Shown here: positions 1 to 8,039 of the stretch, piece after piece
Numbering within the stretch: the stretch's first letter is position 1
Layout of the letters: each line of letters begins with the position of its first letter
From: Pseudomonadota bacterium
GTDB lineage: Bacteria; Pseudomonadota; Alphaproteobacteria; Caulobacterales; Caulobacteraceae
DNA: 64,000 bases
Assembly (NCBI GenBank): GCA_023451375.1
Contig: JAEXZS010000023.1
Location: 1-64,000 of the forward strand
Direction: 5' to 3'
Notes under the pieces: generated by a model
What the model was told of the DNA's origin: nothing
Database searches by the model: none
Seen by the model: only the letters and a program-made list of their open reading frames with translations
Position numbers and translations under genes: made by a program

Positions 1-710
1 CCTTCGACCAGCCCCCAGTTCGTCCCCCCGGCGCCGGCGACGTCGAGCGCGGCGACGCCGAGGTCGGCGAGGCGGCGCACGACGGCCGCGGACAGACCGG
101 CCCCCGTCTCCTTGACCACCAGTCGCCCCGGGAAGGCGGCTGAAATCGTCGCGATCGCCGCCGCGACCCCGCGCCAGTCGCGATCCCCCTCCGCCTGGAC
201 CGCCTCCTGCAGCGGGTTCAGGTGCAGGATCAGGCCGTCGGCGCCGATCATCTCCATCGCCCGCCTGGCTTCGTCGAGACCGTAGCCCTTGACGAACTGC
301 ACGGCGCCCAGGTTGGCGAGAATGAGCGCGTCCGGGGCGCGGCGTCTCAGATCGGCGCCCAGTCCGACATCGGCTTCGCTCTCCAGGGCCACCCGTTGAG
401 AGCCGACGGCGAGGGCGATCCCCAGGGCCTGCGCGGCTTCGGCCAGGCGGGCGTTGATGGCGGCGGCCCGCGCCGGGCCGCCCGTCATCGAACTGATCAG
501 GAAGGGGCTGGTGAGTCGCCGTCCAAGAAACACGGCGGACAGGTCGATCGCGTCGTGATCGAGCTCCGGAAGGGCGTCATGAACGAAGCGGACGACCTCC
601 AGCCCAGAGGCCGCCTGGCCTCTCCCGCGCCCCGCCAGGACGTGATCGATGTGCTCGTCCTTGCGTCGGACAAGGGCGTCCGCCGAGCGGGGCGTGGACG
701 ATGACGTCAT
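1..710 (-). CDS. fni: Type 2 isopentenyl-diphosphate delta-isomerase (partial, C-terminus beyond the window)
   Basis: FMN- and NADPH-dependent enzyme interconverting isopentenyl and dimethylallyl diphosphate, supplying precursors to the neighbouring carotenoid genes. Reading from the ATG at 710, the protein shows family motifs in order: RRKDEHI near residue 15, FLISSMTGG, AVGSQR, ANLGAVQF and HLNPLQEAVQ followed by EGD. The reading frame stays open to base 1, so about the last third is missing. It is divergent from crtE, with a 107-bp shared upstream region (711-817) that probably holds both promoters, although I recognise no clear consensus there. Type 1 Idi is excluded by these motifs. The start is chosen because the frame begins with a typical MTSSSTPRSADALVRRKDEHI-like N-terminus and nothing better lies upstream. 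Confidence 0.93.
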   Translation of the reverse strand, partial: MTSSSTPRSADALVRRKDEHIDHVLAGRGRGQAASGLEVVRFVHDALPELDHDAIDLSAVFLGRRLTSPFLISSMTGGPARAAAINARLAEAAQALGIALAVGSQRVALESEADVGLGADLRRRAPDALILANLGAVQFVKGYGLDEARRAMEMIGADGLILHLNPLQEAVQAEGDRDWRGVAAAIATISAAFPGRLVVKETGAGLSAAVVRRLADLGVAALDVAGAGGTNWGLVE

Positions 711-817
711 GAAGGTTGCATCCGAAGCGGCGGTGATGCCGTATGGACCATAGCGTTTCGCTCCACTGTCGCAAACGCCGCGACGGTACGTCGATCGCGC
801 GAGTTCGGAGGAATGTC

Positions 818-1735
818 ATGGCGACAGCGGGCGCTCTGCCCCAGGCCTCGGTGCAAGACGCCGATCTCGGCGCGCGGGCGGCGGGACTGCTGGCCTTGAC
901 CGAGGATCGGCTCGCACGGCTTCTGCCTTCGCCGCCGGCCGGGGAGACCCCAGTCCTGTTCGGCGCCGCGCGGGCGGCGCTTCTCGGCCGGGGCAAGCGC
1001 GTGCGCCCGATGATGTCCATGCTCGCCTGCGCCCATGTGCAGGGGCGGGCCGAAGACGCCCTTGACTACGGTTGCGCCGTCGAGATCGTTCACGCCGCCT
1101 CTCTGGTGCTGGACGACCTGCCCTGTATGGACGACGCGGCGGTGCGGCGCGGCGCTCCGACCGTTCACCGCGCCCATGGCGAGGACGCGGCCGTGCTGGC
1201 GGCGGTCGCCCTTCTCAACGAGGCGCATCGGACGATCCTCCGGGACGTCGGGCTCGACGCGGCGAGCCGCCTCGCCCTCATCGACGCCCTCACCGCGGCC
1301 GTCGGCTTCAGCGGCCTGAGCCACGGGCAGATCCGCGACCTCAGGGATTCGGACGAGGATCGCACCGAACACGGGCTGCGTCGCCTGAACCATCTCAAGA
1401 CCGGCGCCCTGTTCGTCGCCGCCCTGCGCGGCGGGGGAATCGTAGGCGGGGCGAGCCTGGCGCAGTTGCAGGCGCTGTCGGAGTTCGGAGAGGCCATCGG
1501 GTTCGCCTTTCAGCTGTGCGACGACCTTCAGGACGTCACGGCGACCGCGGCGGAACTGGGCAAGGATGTCGCCAAGGACCGGGGCAAGCTGACCTTCGTC
1601 GACCTGTGGGGAGAGGGTCGTGTGAGGGTGGCGGTCCGACTGTCGGTGGCGCGCGCCCAGGAGGCGCTCGGCGACGACTGCGACCTGAGCGCCTATGTTC
1701 GGGGGCTGTTCATTGACGCCGGCTTTACCCGCTGA
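818..1735 (+). CDS. crtE: Geranylgeranyl diphosphate synthase
   Basis: Polyprenyl synthetase that condenses IPP with allylic diphosphates to give C20 GGPP, the substrate of phytoene synthase. The 305-residue protein has the first aspartate-rich motif (LVLDDLPCMDD, about residues 96-106), a following RRGAPTVHR stretch, and the second motif GFAFQLCDDLQD near residue 230. The frame is open further upstream to 743, but ATG 818 is preceded by a strong GGAGGAA ribosome-binding site at 807-813. The cytoplasmic product feeds crtB on the opposite strand. The gene overlaps the following ABC ATPase gene. An ispA-type farnesyl diphosphate synthase is the alternative, but the context of fni, crtB, crtI and crtY favours CrtE. 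Confidence 0.9.
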   Translation: MATAGALPQASVQDADLGARAAGLLALTEDRLARLLPSPPAGETPVLFGAARAALLGRGKRVRPMMSMLACAHVQGRAEDALDYGCAVEIVHAASLVLDDLPCMDDAAVRRGAPTVHRAHGEDAAVLAAVALLNEAHRTILRDVGLDAASRLALIDALTAAVGFSGLSHGQIRDLRDSDEDRTEHGLRRLNHLKTGALFVAALRGGGIVGGASLAQLQALSEFGEAIGFAFQLCDDLQDVTATAAELGKDVAKDRGKLTFVDLWGEGRVRVAVRLSVARAQEALGDDCDLSAYVRGLFIDAGFTR

Positions 1736-2654
1736 GCGGCCGCCGGCGCTGACCCTCGCCCGAGTTTGCGCCGGCTATGGTCCCCGTCCGGTGCTCCGTG
1801 GCCTCGACCTGACGATCCGCGCTGGGGAGGCTTACGCCCTGCTCGGGCCGAACGGCGCCGGCAAGTCGACCGCGGCGCGCGTGGCCTGCGGGCTGATGGC
1901 GCCCCGGGCGGGACGGGTCGCCATCGGGGGGCAAGATCCGAACAGAGGGGGCGGCCGACGCCTGGCCGGTCTGGCTCCGCAGGAGATCGCGCTGTTCCCC
2001 GCCCTGACCATCCGCGAGAACCTCGTCACCATGGGCCGCCTGGCCGGGCTGGACCGGTCCGACCGCGAGTCGGGCGTCTCCCGGGCGCTTGCCTTGACCG
2101 ATTGCGCCGCGCGGGCGGACCAGACGGTGGCCACGTTGTCCGGCGGATGGCGGCGGCGGGCCAACCTGGCCGCGGCGCTCGTCAACCGTCCGGCCTTGTT
2201 GGTGATGGACGAACCGACGGAGGGTGTCGACGCGACGACGCGCGCGACCCTGGCCAAAGCCGTGCGGCAGGCCCTCCGCGACGGTGCGGGATGTCTGATC
2301 GTCAGCCATGACGCCCCCTTCGTGGAGATGGCCGCCGACCGGATTGGCGTCCTCTCCGAGGGTCGGCTGGTCGCGGAAGGCGAGCGCCGCGACCTGCTGG
2401 CCGAAACCTTCGGGCCCGGCCGGCTGCTCGCGGCTCGGTTCGCGGCGCCGCCCTCCGCGACGCTGGCGGACCGCCTGCGCGGAGCCGGGTTGGTCGCCAC
2501 CGATAGCGATCTGACCTGGAGGGTGATCGGCGACGATGTGCTCGCTATCGCCGAGCGGATCGCCGGGGACGTCGACGAGGGCGGCGGCGAACTGTCCATC
2601 CGGCGGCCCGGACTGGACGATCTCGTCGCTCGACTGCTGGAGCGGAAAACATGA
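1713..2654 (+). CDS. ABC transporter ATP-binding protein (ABC-2 exporter type)
   Basis: ATPase subunit of a two-gene ABC exporter. Walker A (LLGPNGAGKST), Q-loop (LAPQEIALF), signature (LSGGWRRRANLAAAL), Walker B (LLVMDEPTEGVD) and H-loop (SHD) are all present in a roughly 313-residue protein, with a C-terminal extension of about 80 residues after the nucleotide-binding domain as in NatA/NodI-type proteins. The signature has W instead of the usual Q after LSGG, as in some drug and polyketide exporters. The start is uncertain: TTG at 1713 has a GGGGG tract upstream, and ATG at 1695 in the same frame is possible. Either start overlaps the end of crtE, so the genes are probably translationally coupled. 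It overlaps the permease gene by 4 bp (ATGA). The substrate is unknown. Confidence 0.85.
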   Translation: MTPALPAERPPALTLARVCAGYGPRPVLRGLDLTIRAGEAYALLGPNGAGKSTAARVACGLMAPRAGRVAIGGQDPNRGGGRRLAGLAPQEIALFPALTIRENLVTMGRLAGLDRSDRESGVSRALALTDCAARADQTVATLSGGWRRRANLAAALVNRPALLVMDEPTEGVDATTRATLAKAVRQALRDGAGCLIVSHDAPFVEMAADRIGVLSEGRLVAEGERRDLLAETFGPGRLLAARFAAPPSATLADRLRGAGLVATDSDLTWRVIGDDVLAIAERIAGDVDEGGGELSIRRPGLDDLVARLLERKT

Positions 2655-3724
2655 CGGCGCTCTTCTCCGCCTACGCTCTGGGATTCCTGCGGGATCGCGG
2701 GGGGCTGCTGATGACGCTGGTGTTGCCTCCGGTGGTCTATCTGCTGTTCGCCGCCATTTTCGGCGCCGCCGCGCGGGGCGATGTCCAGTCCGTCGTCGTG
2801 CTGAACGACTCGGCCCTCACGGTTCAGAGCCGGTCTATCCACAGCGGATTGGAGGCGACGTCCGGTCAGCGACTGCTGACGGCGGCGGATGTCGCCGCGG
2901 TCGAGGCGGCGGTCAGGGACGGGCGCGCCGACGTCGGCGTGGTGCTGCGCCGGTCCGCGGGGCCGCTCCCGGTGGTCGAGGTGCTGTCGGGGGCCGGGCG
3001 GGACGTGGCGGCGGCGGCGGCGACCGGCCGGATAGAGGGCCTGCTGGCGCGCGCGGCCGGATCACCGACGACGGCGCTGTCGCCGCCGGCGGTGACCCGG
3101 CGGGTCGTGGGGCCCGAGGGCGATGTCCAGGCGGTCTACTACGCGGGCGCGGTCAGCGTCATGTTCGTCTTCTTCGCGGCCATGCACGGGGCCATGGGGG
3201 GGCTCGACGAGCGCCGCTCCGGCCTGCAGGCGCGGCTGGCGTTGGCGTCGGGCGGATCGGCGTCGATCCTGGGAGGACGCGCCGCCTGGCTGGTGACCGT
3301 CGGCGTGGTACAGGCGGCGGCGGTGTTCGCCGTGGCCGCCCCACGCCTGCCGCCGCTGTCGCTCTGGCAGGCGGGCGCGTGGCTCATCACGGCGACCCTG
3401 ACCGCCGCCGCGGCCGCCGGCCTCGCCCTCGTCGTCATAGGGCTTTGCCGAACGCGGGAGCAGGCGCAACCCTTGTCCACCTTCATCGTGCTGCTGCTGG
3501 CGGCCTTGGGGGGGTCGATGGCGCCGCGGTTCCTGATGCCCGAGACTTTCCGGCAGCTGGGCTGGATCACGCCGCATGCCTGGGCGATCGAGGCCTATCA
3601 GACGGTGCTTTGGCGCGGCGGCTTCAATGCGACCGTTTGGGGCGCCTGGGCCGTCCTGGGGGGCGTCGGCCTGCTGGGCTGGCTGGGCGCCTGGGTGATG
3701 GAGGCCCGACGGATTCGGATGTGA
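2651..3724 (+). CDS. ABC-2 type transporter permease
   Basis: Membrane subunit partnering the preceding ATPase. The 357-residue protein has one N-terminal transmembrane segment (about residues 15-40), a large extracytoplasmic domain to about residue 165, then five C-terminal membrane segments, the layout of ABC2_membrane_3 exporters. A conserved-looking stretch with W-I-T-P-H-A-W near residue 305 precedes the last helices, as in NatB/YhhJ relatives. It starts in the ATGA overlap with the ATPase gene and ends 3 bp from the convergent end of crtB. Location between crtE and crtB suggests co-expression with carotenoid synthesis, but I see no substrate-specific feature. Confidence 0.82.
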   Translation: MTALFSAYALGFLRDRGGLLMTLVLPPVVYLLFAAIFGAAARGDVQSVVVLNDSALTVQSRSIHSGLEATSGQRLLTAADVAAVEAAVRDGRADVGVVLRRSAGPLPVVEVLSGAGRDVAAAAATGRIEGLLARAAGSPTTALSPPAVTRRVVGPEGDVQAVYYAGAVSVMFVFFAAMHGAMGGLDERRSGLQARLALASGGSASILGGRAAWLVTVGVVQAAAVFAVAAPRLPPLSLWQAGAWLITATLTAAAAAGLALVVIGLCRTREQAQPLSTFIVLLLAALGGSMAPRFLMPETFRQLGWITPHAWAIEAYQTVLWRGGFNATVWGAWAVLGGVGLLGWLGAWVMEARRIRM

Positions 3725-3727
3725 GGC

Positions 3728-4660
3728 TCAGACGTGGGTCCAGAGGGCGGGCCGGGGCGGCGGCGCGCGCCAAGCATCCAAGGTCTTGCTCCAGATGGTG
3801 ATCAGGCCCCCGCGACCCAGCAGCATCAGCTTGCCGGCTCGATCGACGGACGCTCGCCCGTCCCACGCGCGCGGCCCGCTCTCGGCGACGCGTCGACCGA
3901 TGGCGCGGTAGACCCCCCGCGCCGTGGCGATGGCCCAGGCGGAGCGCGGGTTGAGGTCGCGCAGGCCCCAGCGGGCGGAGGCGTAGAACGGCTCGGCGGC
4001 CGCGACGAGCCGTTGAGCGGCGCGCGCCACGGCGTCGCGATGTTCCGGCGCGCCTACCCGGTCGGCGGGGACGCCGGCCTGCTCCAGCCAGTCTCCCGGA
4101 AGATACACCCGGCCGCCCCTGGCGTCTTCCATGACGTCGCGAGCGATGTTGGTCAGCTGAAAGGCGAGGCCCAGGTCTTGGGCGCGGCGCAGAGTCTCTG
4201 CGTCCGAAACCCCCATGATCCGCGCCATCATCACGCCCACCACCCCAGCGACGTGATACGCGTAATCAAGCGTGTCCTCGAGGCGGTCGTATCGCCGTCC
4301 CATCACGTCCATCTCGAATCCGCGCAGCAGGTCCATCGCCTCCTGGGCGGGAATGGCGTGGCGAAGGGCGACCCGCTGGAATGCGATGAATACGGGATCG
4401 ACCTGCGGCTCTCCCGCCAGCGCCGACGCGGTGCGCGCGCGCAGCTGGTCCAGCTTTTCGGCCGCCATGCGAGGGTCCACCCCGATCGCGCCATGGCCGA
4501 GGATCTGACCGTCGATCTCATCGTCGCAGTGCCGGCACCAGGAATAGAGCATCCAGGCGTCATCGCGGATTTCGGCCGGGAAGAGGCGGGCCGCGACCGC
4601 GAAGCTCTTCGAGCCCTTCTCCATGGACTGGCGACTGTGGTCCAGGACGGCGTCGGTCAT
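3728..4660 (-). CDS. crtB: 15-cis-phytoene synthase
   Basis: Condenses two GGPP molecules head to head into phytoene, the first committed carotenoid step. The 310-residue protein has the SKSF motif near residue 17, the first aspartate-rich site HCDDEID (residues 44-50), and the second site QLTNIARDVMEDARGGRVYLP-like stretch near residue 165. ATG 4660 is chosen because it overlaps the crtI stop in ATGA; the open frame upstream lies inside crtI and is a shadow. It is the last gene of the minus-strand operon crtY-crtI-crtB, all joined by 4-bp overlaps. Length matches bacterial CrtB (about 300 residues). Confidence 0.94.
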   Translation of the reverse strand: MTDAVLDHSRQSMEKGSKSFAVAARLFPAEIRDDAWMLYSWCRHCDDEIDGQILGHGAIGVDPRMAAEKLDQLRARTASALAGEPQVDPVFIAFQRVALRHAIPAQEAMDLLRGFEMDVMGRRYDRLEDTLDYAYHVAGVVGVMMARIMGVSDAETLRRAQDLGLAFQLTNIARDVMEDARGGRVYLPGDWLEQAGVPADRVGAPEHRDAVARAAQRLVAAAEPFYASARWGLRDLNPRSAWAIATARGVYRAIGRRVAESGPRAWDGRASVDRAGKLMLLGRGGLITIWSKTLDAWRAPPPRPALWTHV

Positions 4661-6141
4661 GCCGGCGCCTTCGCATCGGCGAGCATCAGCCCCGCCGTCG
4701 CCTTGGCGGATCCGACCACGCCGGGCACGCCCGCCCCTGGATGCGTGCCCGCGCCGACGAAATACAGGTTCGGGATCTGGTCGTCGCGATTGTGGACGCG
4801 GAAATAGGCGCTCTGGGTCAGGATCGGCTCCAGCGAAAAGGCCGACCCGTGATGGGCGTTCAGCTGATCGCGGAAGTCGAAGGGCGTGAAGACGCGGCAG
4901 GTCTGCAGGTCGGCGGTCAGGCCGGGGATATAGCGCTCCTCCAGATAGGCGAGGATGCGATCGCGGTAGAGCGGCGCCGCCTTGTCCCAGTCGATGTCGG
5001 CCGAAGCGAGATGGGGCACGGGGGCCAGCACATAGAAGGCGTCGCATCCCTCCGGCGCCAGCGATGGGTCGGTCCGGGTCGGGGCGTGCAGATAGAGGGA
5101 GAAGTCGTCCGGCAGATCCGGTCCCTTGAAGATTTCGGCGATCAACTCGCGATAGCGCGGTCCGAACAGCACGGTGTGGTGCCGCACCTCCGGATGCGTG
5201 CGCCGGAGGCCGAAATAGATGACGAACAGCGACATCGAATGGCGGCGCGAGGCCAGACGGGCCCCCTCGCGGCGTCCGCGCGCCTCCTGGCCGAGAAGAC
5301 GCCGATAGGTATGGACGACGTCGGCGTTGGAGGCGACCATGTCGAAGGCCAGTTCACGCCCATCGACCACGACGCCCGCCGCCCGGCCGTTGGCGAGGGT
5401 AATGCGCTCAACCGGGCTGTTCAGCCGGATCTCGCCGCCCAGGTCCTGGAACAGCCGCACCATGCCTTGGATCAGGGCGCCCGTGCCCCCACGCGGAAAC
5501 CACACCCCCCAGCGCCGCTCCAGCGCATGTATCAGGGCGTAGATGGAGGAGGTGGCGAACGGGTTGCCCCCGACCAGCAGGGAATGGAAGCTGAACGCCT
5601 GACGCAGGTGCTCATCCTGGATGAAGCTGGCGACCTTGTCATACACCGTGCGCCAGGCCTGCAGCCGCATGAGCTCGGGCGCGGCCTTGACCATGCTGCC
5701 GAAGTCCAGGAAGGGCGCAGCGCCCAGCTTCTCGTAGCCCTCCCTCAGCAGGTCCTCGGAATAGGCGAGGAAGCGGCGATAGCCCTGCTTGTCCGCGGGA
5801 TTTCTGGCGACGATCTGACGATCCAGTTCGTCCTGGTCGTTGACGTAGTCGAAGACGTCGCCGTCTTCCCAGCAAAGCCGATAGAAGGGGGCGACGGGCA
5901 GCAGCTCGACATAGTCCGACAGCTTGCGGCCGCTGAGCGCGAACAACTCCTCGAGCGCCGAGGGATCCGTGATGACCGTGGGACCGGCGTCGAAGGTGAA
6001 GCCCTGATCCTGATACACGTAGGCGCGGCCGCCGGGCTTGTCGCGAGCCTCGAAGACGGTGGTCTGGACGCCGGCCGACTGCAGCCGGATGGCCAAGGCC
6101 AGCCCGCCGAATCCCGATCCGATGACTGCGGCCCGCATCAT
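4657..6141 (-). CDS. crtI: Phytoene desaturase (CrtI type)
   Basis: FAD-dependent desaturase converting phytoene to lycopene in four steps. The 494-residue protein begins with the dinucleotide-binding motif VIGSGFGGLALAIRL, followed by an acidic FEARDKPGG, and ends with the bacterial phytoene dehydrogenase signature region (NLYFVGAGTHPGAGVPGV and SAKATAGLML). The start at 6141 overlaps the crtY stop (ATGA); a second ATG follows immediately at 6138. The much longer open frame upstream is a crtY shadow. Length agrees with CrtI of Paracoccus and Erwinia (about 490 residues). Extent of desaturation cannot be read from sequence, but the crtY neighbour implies lycopene. Confidence 0.94.
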   Translation of the reverse strand: MMRAAVIGSGFGGLALAIRLQSAGVQTTVFEARDKPGGRAYVYQDQGFTFDAGPTVITDPSALEELFALSGRKLSDYVELLPVAPFYRLCWEDGDVFDYVNDQDELDRQIVARNPADKQGYRRFLAYSEDLLREGYEKLGAAPFLDFGSMVKAAPELMRLQAWRTVYDKVASFIQDEHLRQAFSFHSLLVGGNPFATSSIYALIHALERRWGVWFPRGGTGALIQGMVRLFQDLGGEIRLNSPVERITLANGRAAGVVVDGRELAFDMVASNADVVHTYRRLLGQEARGRREGARLASRRHSMSLFVIYFGLRRTHPEVRHHTVLFGPRYRELIAEIFKGPDLPDDFSLYLHAPTRTDPSLAPEGCDAFYVLAPVPHLASADIDWDKAAPLYRDRILAYLEERYIPGLTADLQTCRVFTPFDFRDQLNAHHGSAFSLEPILTQSAYFRVHNRDDQIPNLYFVGAGTHPGAGVPGVVGSAKATAGLMLADAKAPA

Positions 6142-7310
6142 GCCCGTCCCCTTTCCGCGATGCACTTGAGCGCGGCCCCGAGGGGCACCGGCGGACGGCC
6201 GGTGAGAATCCGCGCCTTGTCCACGCCGGTCGAACGCGCGGCGTAGAAGCGCTCGATCAGCGGCTGGGGCAGTCGATAGAACCGTTCCAGCACCTTGTAC
6301 CTCTGTTCGGGAATGGCCGCGCGAAACAACATGCGGTCGAGAAGTCGATAAAAGCCGCGCCGGCCCCATACGTCCAGTGCATGGCTGCGGATGTCGGCGG
6401 CGAGCCGTTTCCCGTCCGGCTCGAACGCGCCGGCGATCCGGTCGGCGAGACGCACCGCATCGGGCAGCGAATAGCCGGTGGTGGGGTGGAACAGGCCTGC
6501 CCGCAGACCGCTCAAGGCCGTCGCGCCCATGCGATCGAAATGGGCCGAGAGGTCGCCGTCCAGGGCGACCGGCAGCACGCCGGTCTCCTCGCGCACGGGT
6601 GTCTCGATCACCCACCCCTGGGCGGCGGCGTAGTCCGTCACGCCCTGGCGCAGGGCGGCGTGGTCCAACTGCGGCTCGTCGGCGTAGCGCGTGTCCTCGA
6701 TCAGCAGCGTGCGGTCGTCCAGGGGAAGGGTGTACAGGAAGCGATAGGCCCCGTTCTGAGGCACGGTCGCATCCATGATGATCGGCTCGGCCAAGCCGTG
6801 GGGCGCGGCCAGGCGCACCTCCAGCCCGACGAATTTCTGGAAGCCCAGCGCCAGATCCGGAGCCGCCGCGGGACCCCGCCCGTCTATGACCGCCTTTGCA
6901 ATCAGGCGTCGCCGGTCCTCCAGCACGACGGCGTGCGGGGTCACCTCCGCCACGGCGGCGTCAAGGACGATGCGGCCGGGGAGGGCCGCCTTGACCACTG
7001 CGTCGAACCTGTCAGCGGTGACGCTGCTGTACGGGGTCGAGAGATGTCGCTGTCCGCCCGGGAAGCGGACGCGGTAGCCGGGCCATCTGTGCGCGATGAA
7101 CGGTTCGATCCAGGCCAGCTGCGCCGGGGTCAGGTCGGTGTCGAAGAACGACCACGTGTGCGTCCCGCCCAGCCGATTCGCCGCCTCGAGGATGCGCACG
7201 TCCAAGTCGGGCCGTTGCTGCGAAAGCCGGAACGCCAGGAGCCCGTTCGCCAATCCGCCGCCGACCAGCAGCAGGTCGGGGACGGGCGTCTCGGGATGGG
7301 CGTCCTTCAT
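6138..7310 (-). CDS. crtY: Lycopene beta-cyclase
   Basis: Flavoprotein cyclising both ends of lycopene to give beta-carotene. The N-terminus carries the nucleotide-binding motif LLLVGGGLANGLLAFRL followed by ILEAANRLGGTHTWSFFDTDL, both typical of CrtY, and MDATVPQNGAYRFLYTLPL lies mid-protein. ATG 7310 gives 390 residues, the usual size; an in-frame ATG at 7415 would add 35 residues without family resemblance. It is the first gene of the crtYIB operon. No crtW ketolase precedes it, unlike some described Brevundimonas clusters. What lies upstream is a pair of unrelated small membrane protein genes. Confidence 0.92.
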   Translation of the reverse strand: MKDAHPETPVPDLLLVGGGLANGLLAFRLSQQRPDLDVRILEAANRLGGTHTWSFFDTDLTPAQLAWIEPFIAHRWPGYRVRFPGGQRHLSTPYSSVTADRFDAVVKAALPGRIVLDAAVAEVTPHAVVLEDRRRLIAKAVIDGRGPAAAPDLALGFQKFVGLEVRLAAPHGLAEPIIMDATVPQNGAYRFLYTLPLDDRTLLIEDTRYADEPQLDHAALRQGVTDYAAAQGWVIETPVREETGVLPVALDGDLSAHFDRMGATALSGLRAGLFHPTTGYSLPDAVRLADRIAGAFEPDGKRLAADIRSHALDVWGRRGFYRLLDRMLFRAAIPEQRYKVLERFYRLPQPLIERFYAARSTGVDKARILTGRPPVPLGAALKCIAERGRA

Positions 7311-7460
7311 CCGCCACTGGTCGCATGCGCGCGTCGCAGCGGCAAGGCTCGTACGGTCGCGGGCCGTCCTGCCGCCCGGCCCTGGCGATAGGTCGCGGAT
7401 GCTGGCGTCGTTCATCTCTCTGGAGCGGCAGGCCGGGAATGAGCTTGGCGGGGCGCCGTT

Positions 7461-7658
7461 TCAGCGGCCGCGCTCGGCCCACTTCAGCAGCGGGATCAAC
7501 GGCAGGCCCCAGGCCGTGCCGCCGACGGCGAAGAATGCGAAGTCCAGCCAGGGCGACGCGGGCAACAGTCCGCGCAGGGCGATCAGACCCCAGACCCAGA
7601 AGGCCAGGAAGGCCAATACGCCGAGAGCCGCGATGAAGCGACGCAGACGCGCGGGCAT
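7461..7658 (-). CDS. DUF2842 family small membrane protein
   Basis: A 65-residue protein with two membrane segments (about residues 8-28 and 36-56), a basic N-terminus (MPARLRRF) and the ending PLIPLLKWAERGR. This matches the alphaproteobacterial DUF2842 family in size, topology and its GTAWGLPLIPLLKW-like end. The function is unknown. Its ATG shares one base with the stop of the upstream membrane-protein gene (TGATG), so the two are translated together. It lies 150 bp upstream of crtY on the same strand and may or may not share its transcript. Confidence 0.7.
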   Translation of the reverse strand: MPARLRRFIAALGVLAFLAFWVWGLIALRGLLPASPWLDFAFFAVGGTAWGLPLIPLLKWAERGR

Positions 7659-7909
7659 CAGCGCTTGCTCCGGAACAGGAAGAAGGCGACCAGGCAGACG
7701 ACCGAGCCGATCAGCGACCACGGGATCCAGACCCAGCTGTCCACGGTGCTGACGGCGAAGACGCGTACGGCCAGGAACCAGCCGCACAACAGGCCGACGC
7801 CGGACACCAAGGCTGTGCCGCCCAGGCCGCGCCGTCCCGTCAGAAGGTCGGCGATCCAGGCCAGCAGCAGACCGCCGGCGACGGCGGCGACGATGTCCAG
7901 ATACTGCAA
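7658..7909 (-). CDS. Small three-helix membrane protein, GlsB/YeaQ-like
   Basis: An 83-residue, very hydrophobic protein with about three membrane segments, ending in a basic tail (FLFRSKR). The glycine-rich first half (AWIADLLTGRRGLGGTAL) resembles transglycosylase-associated GlsB/YeaQ-type membrane proteins, whose role is not established; the resemblance is by eye and weak. It is coupled to the DUF2842 gene by a 1-nt stop/start overlap and is divergent from ctaA, with 130 bp between the two start codons. Confidence 0.6.
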   Translation of the reverse strand: MQYLDIVAAVAGGLLLAWIADLLTGRRGLGGTALVSGVGLLCGWFLAVRVFAVSTVDSWVWIPWSLIGSVVCLVAFFLFRSKR

Positions 7910-8039
7910 GCCGATCTCCCCGGGCGGTCGCCCTTAACCTAAACAGACTCGATCTTGGCGGCCGAGGCGGGCATACCGCAACGGCCGCTTTCCATCACCG
8001 TCGAAACGGCAGCATATCCGTGTCAGCGTCGAGCGTCGA

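Noticed and set aside
577..1393. Minus-strand open frames opposite crtE
   Set aside because: They overlap crtE and the start of fni and show only shadow-frame composition.
7461..7787. Longer 108-residue version of the DUF2842 gene starting at 7787
   Set aside because: The extension overlaps the upstream membrane-protein gene out of frame and is not hydrophobic; ATG 7658 fits the family length and the stop/start overlap.
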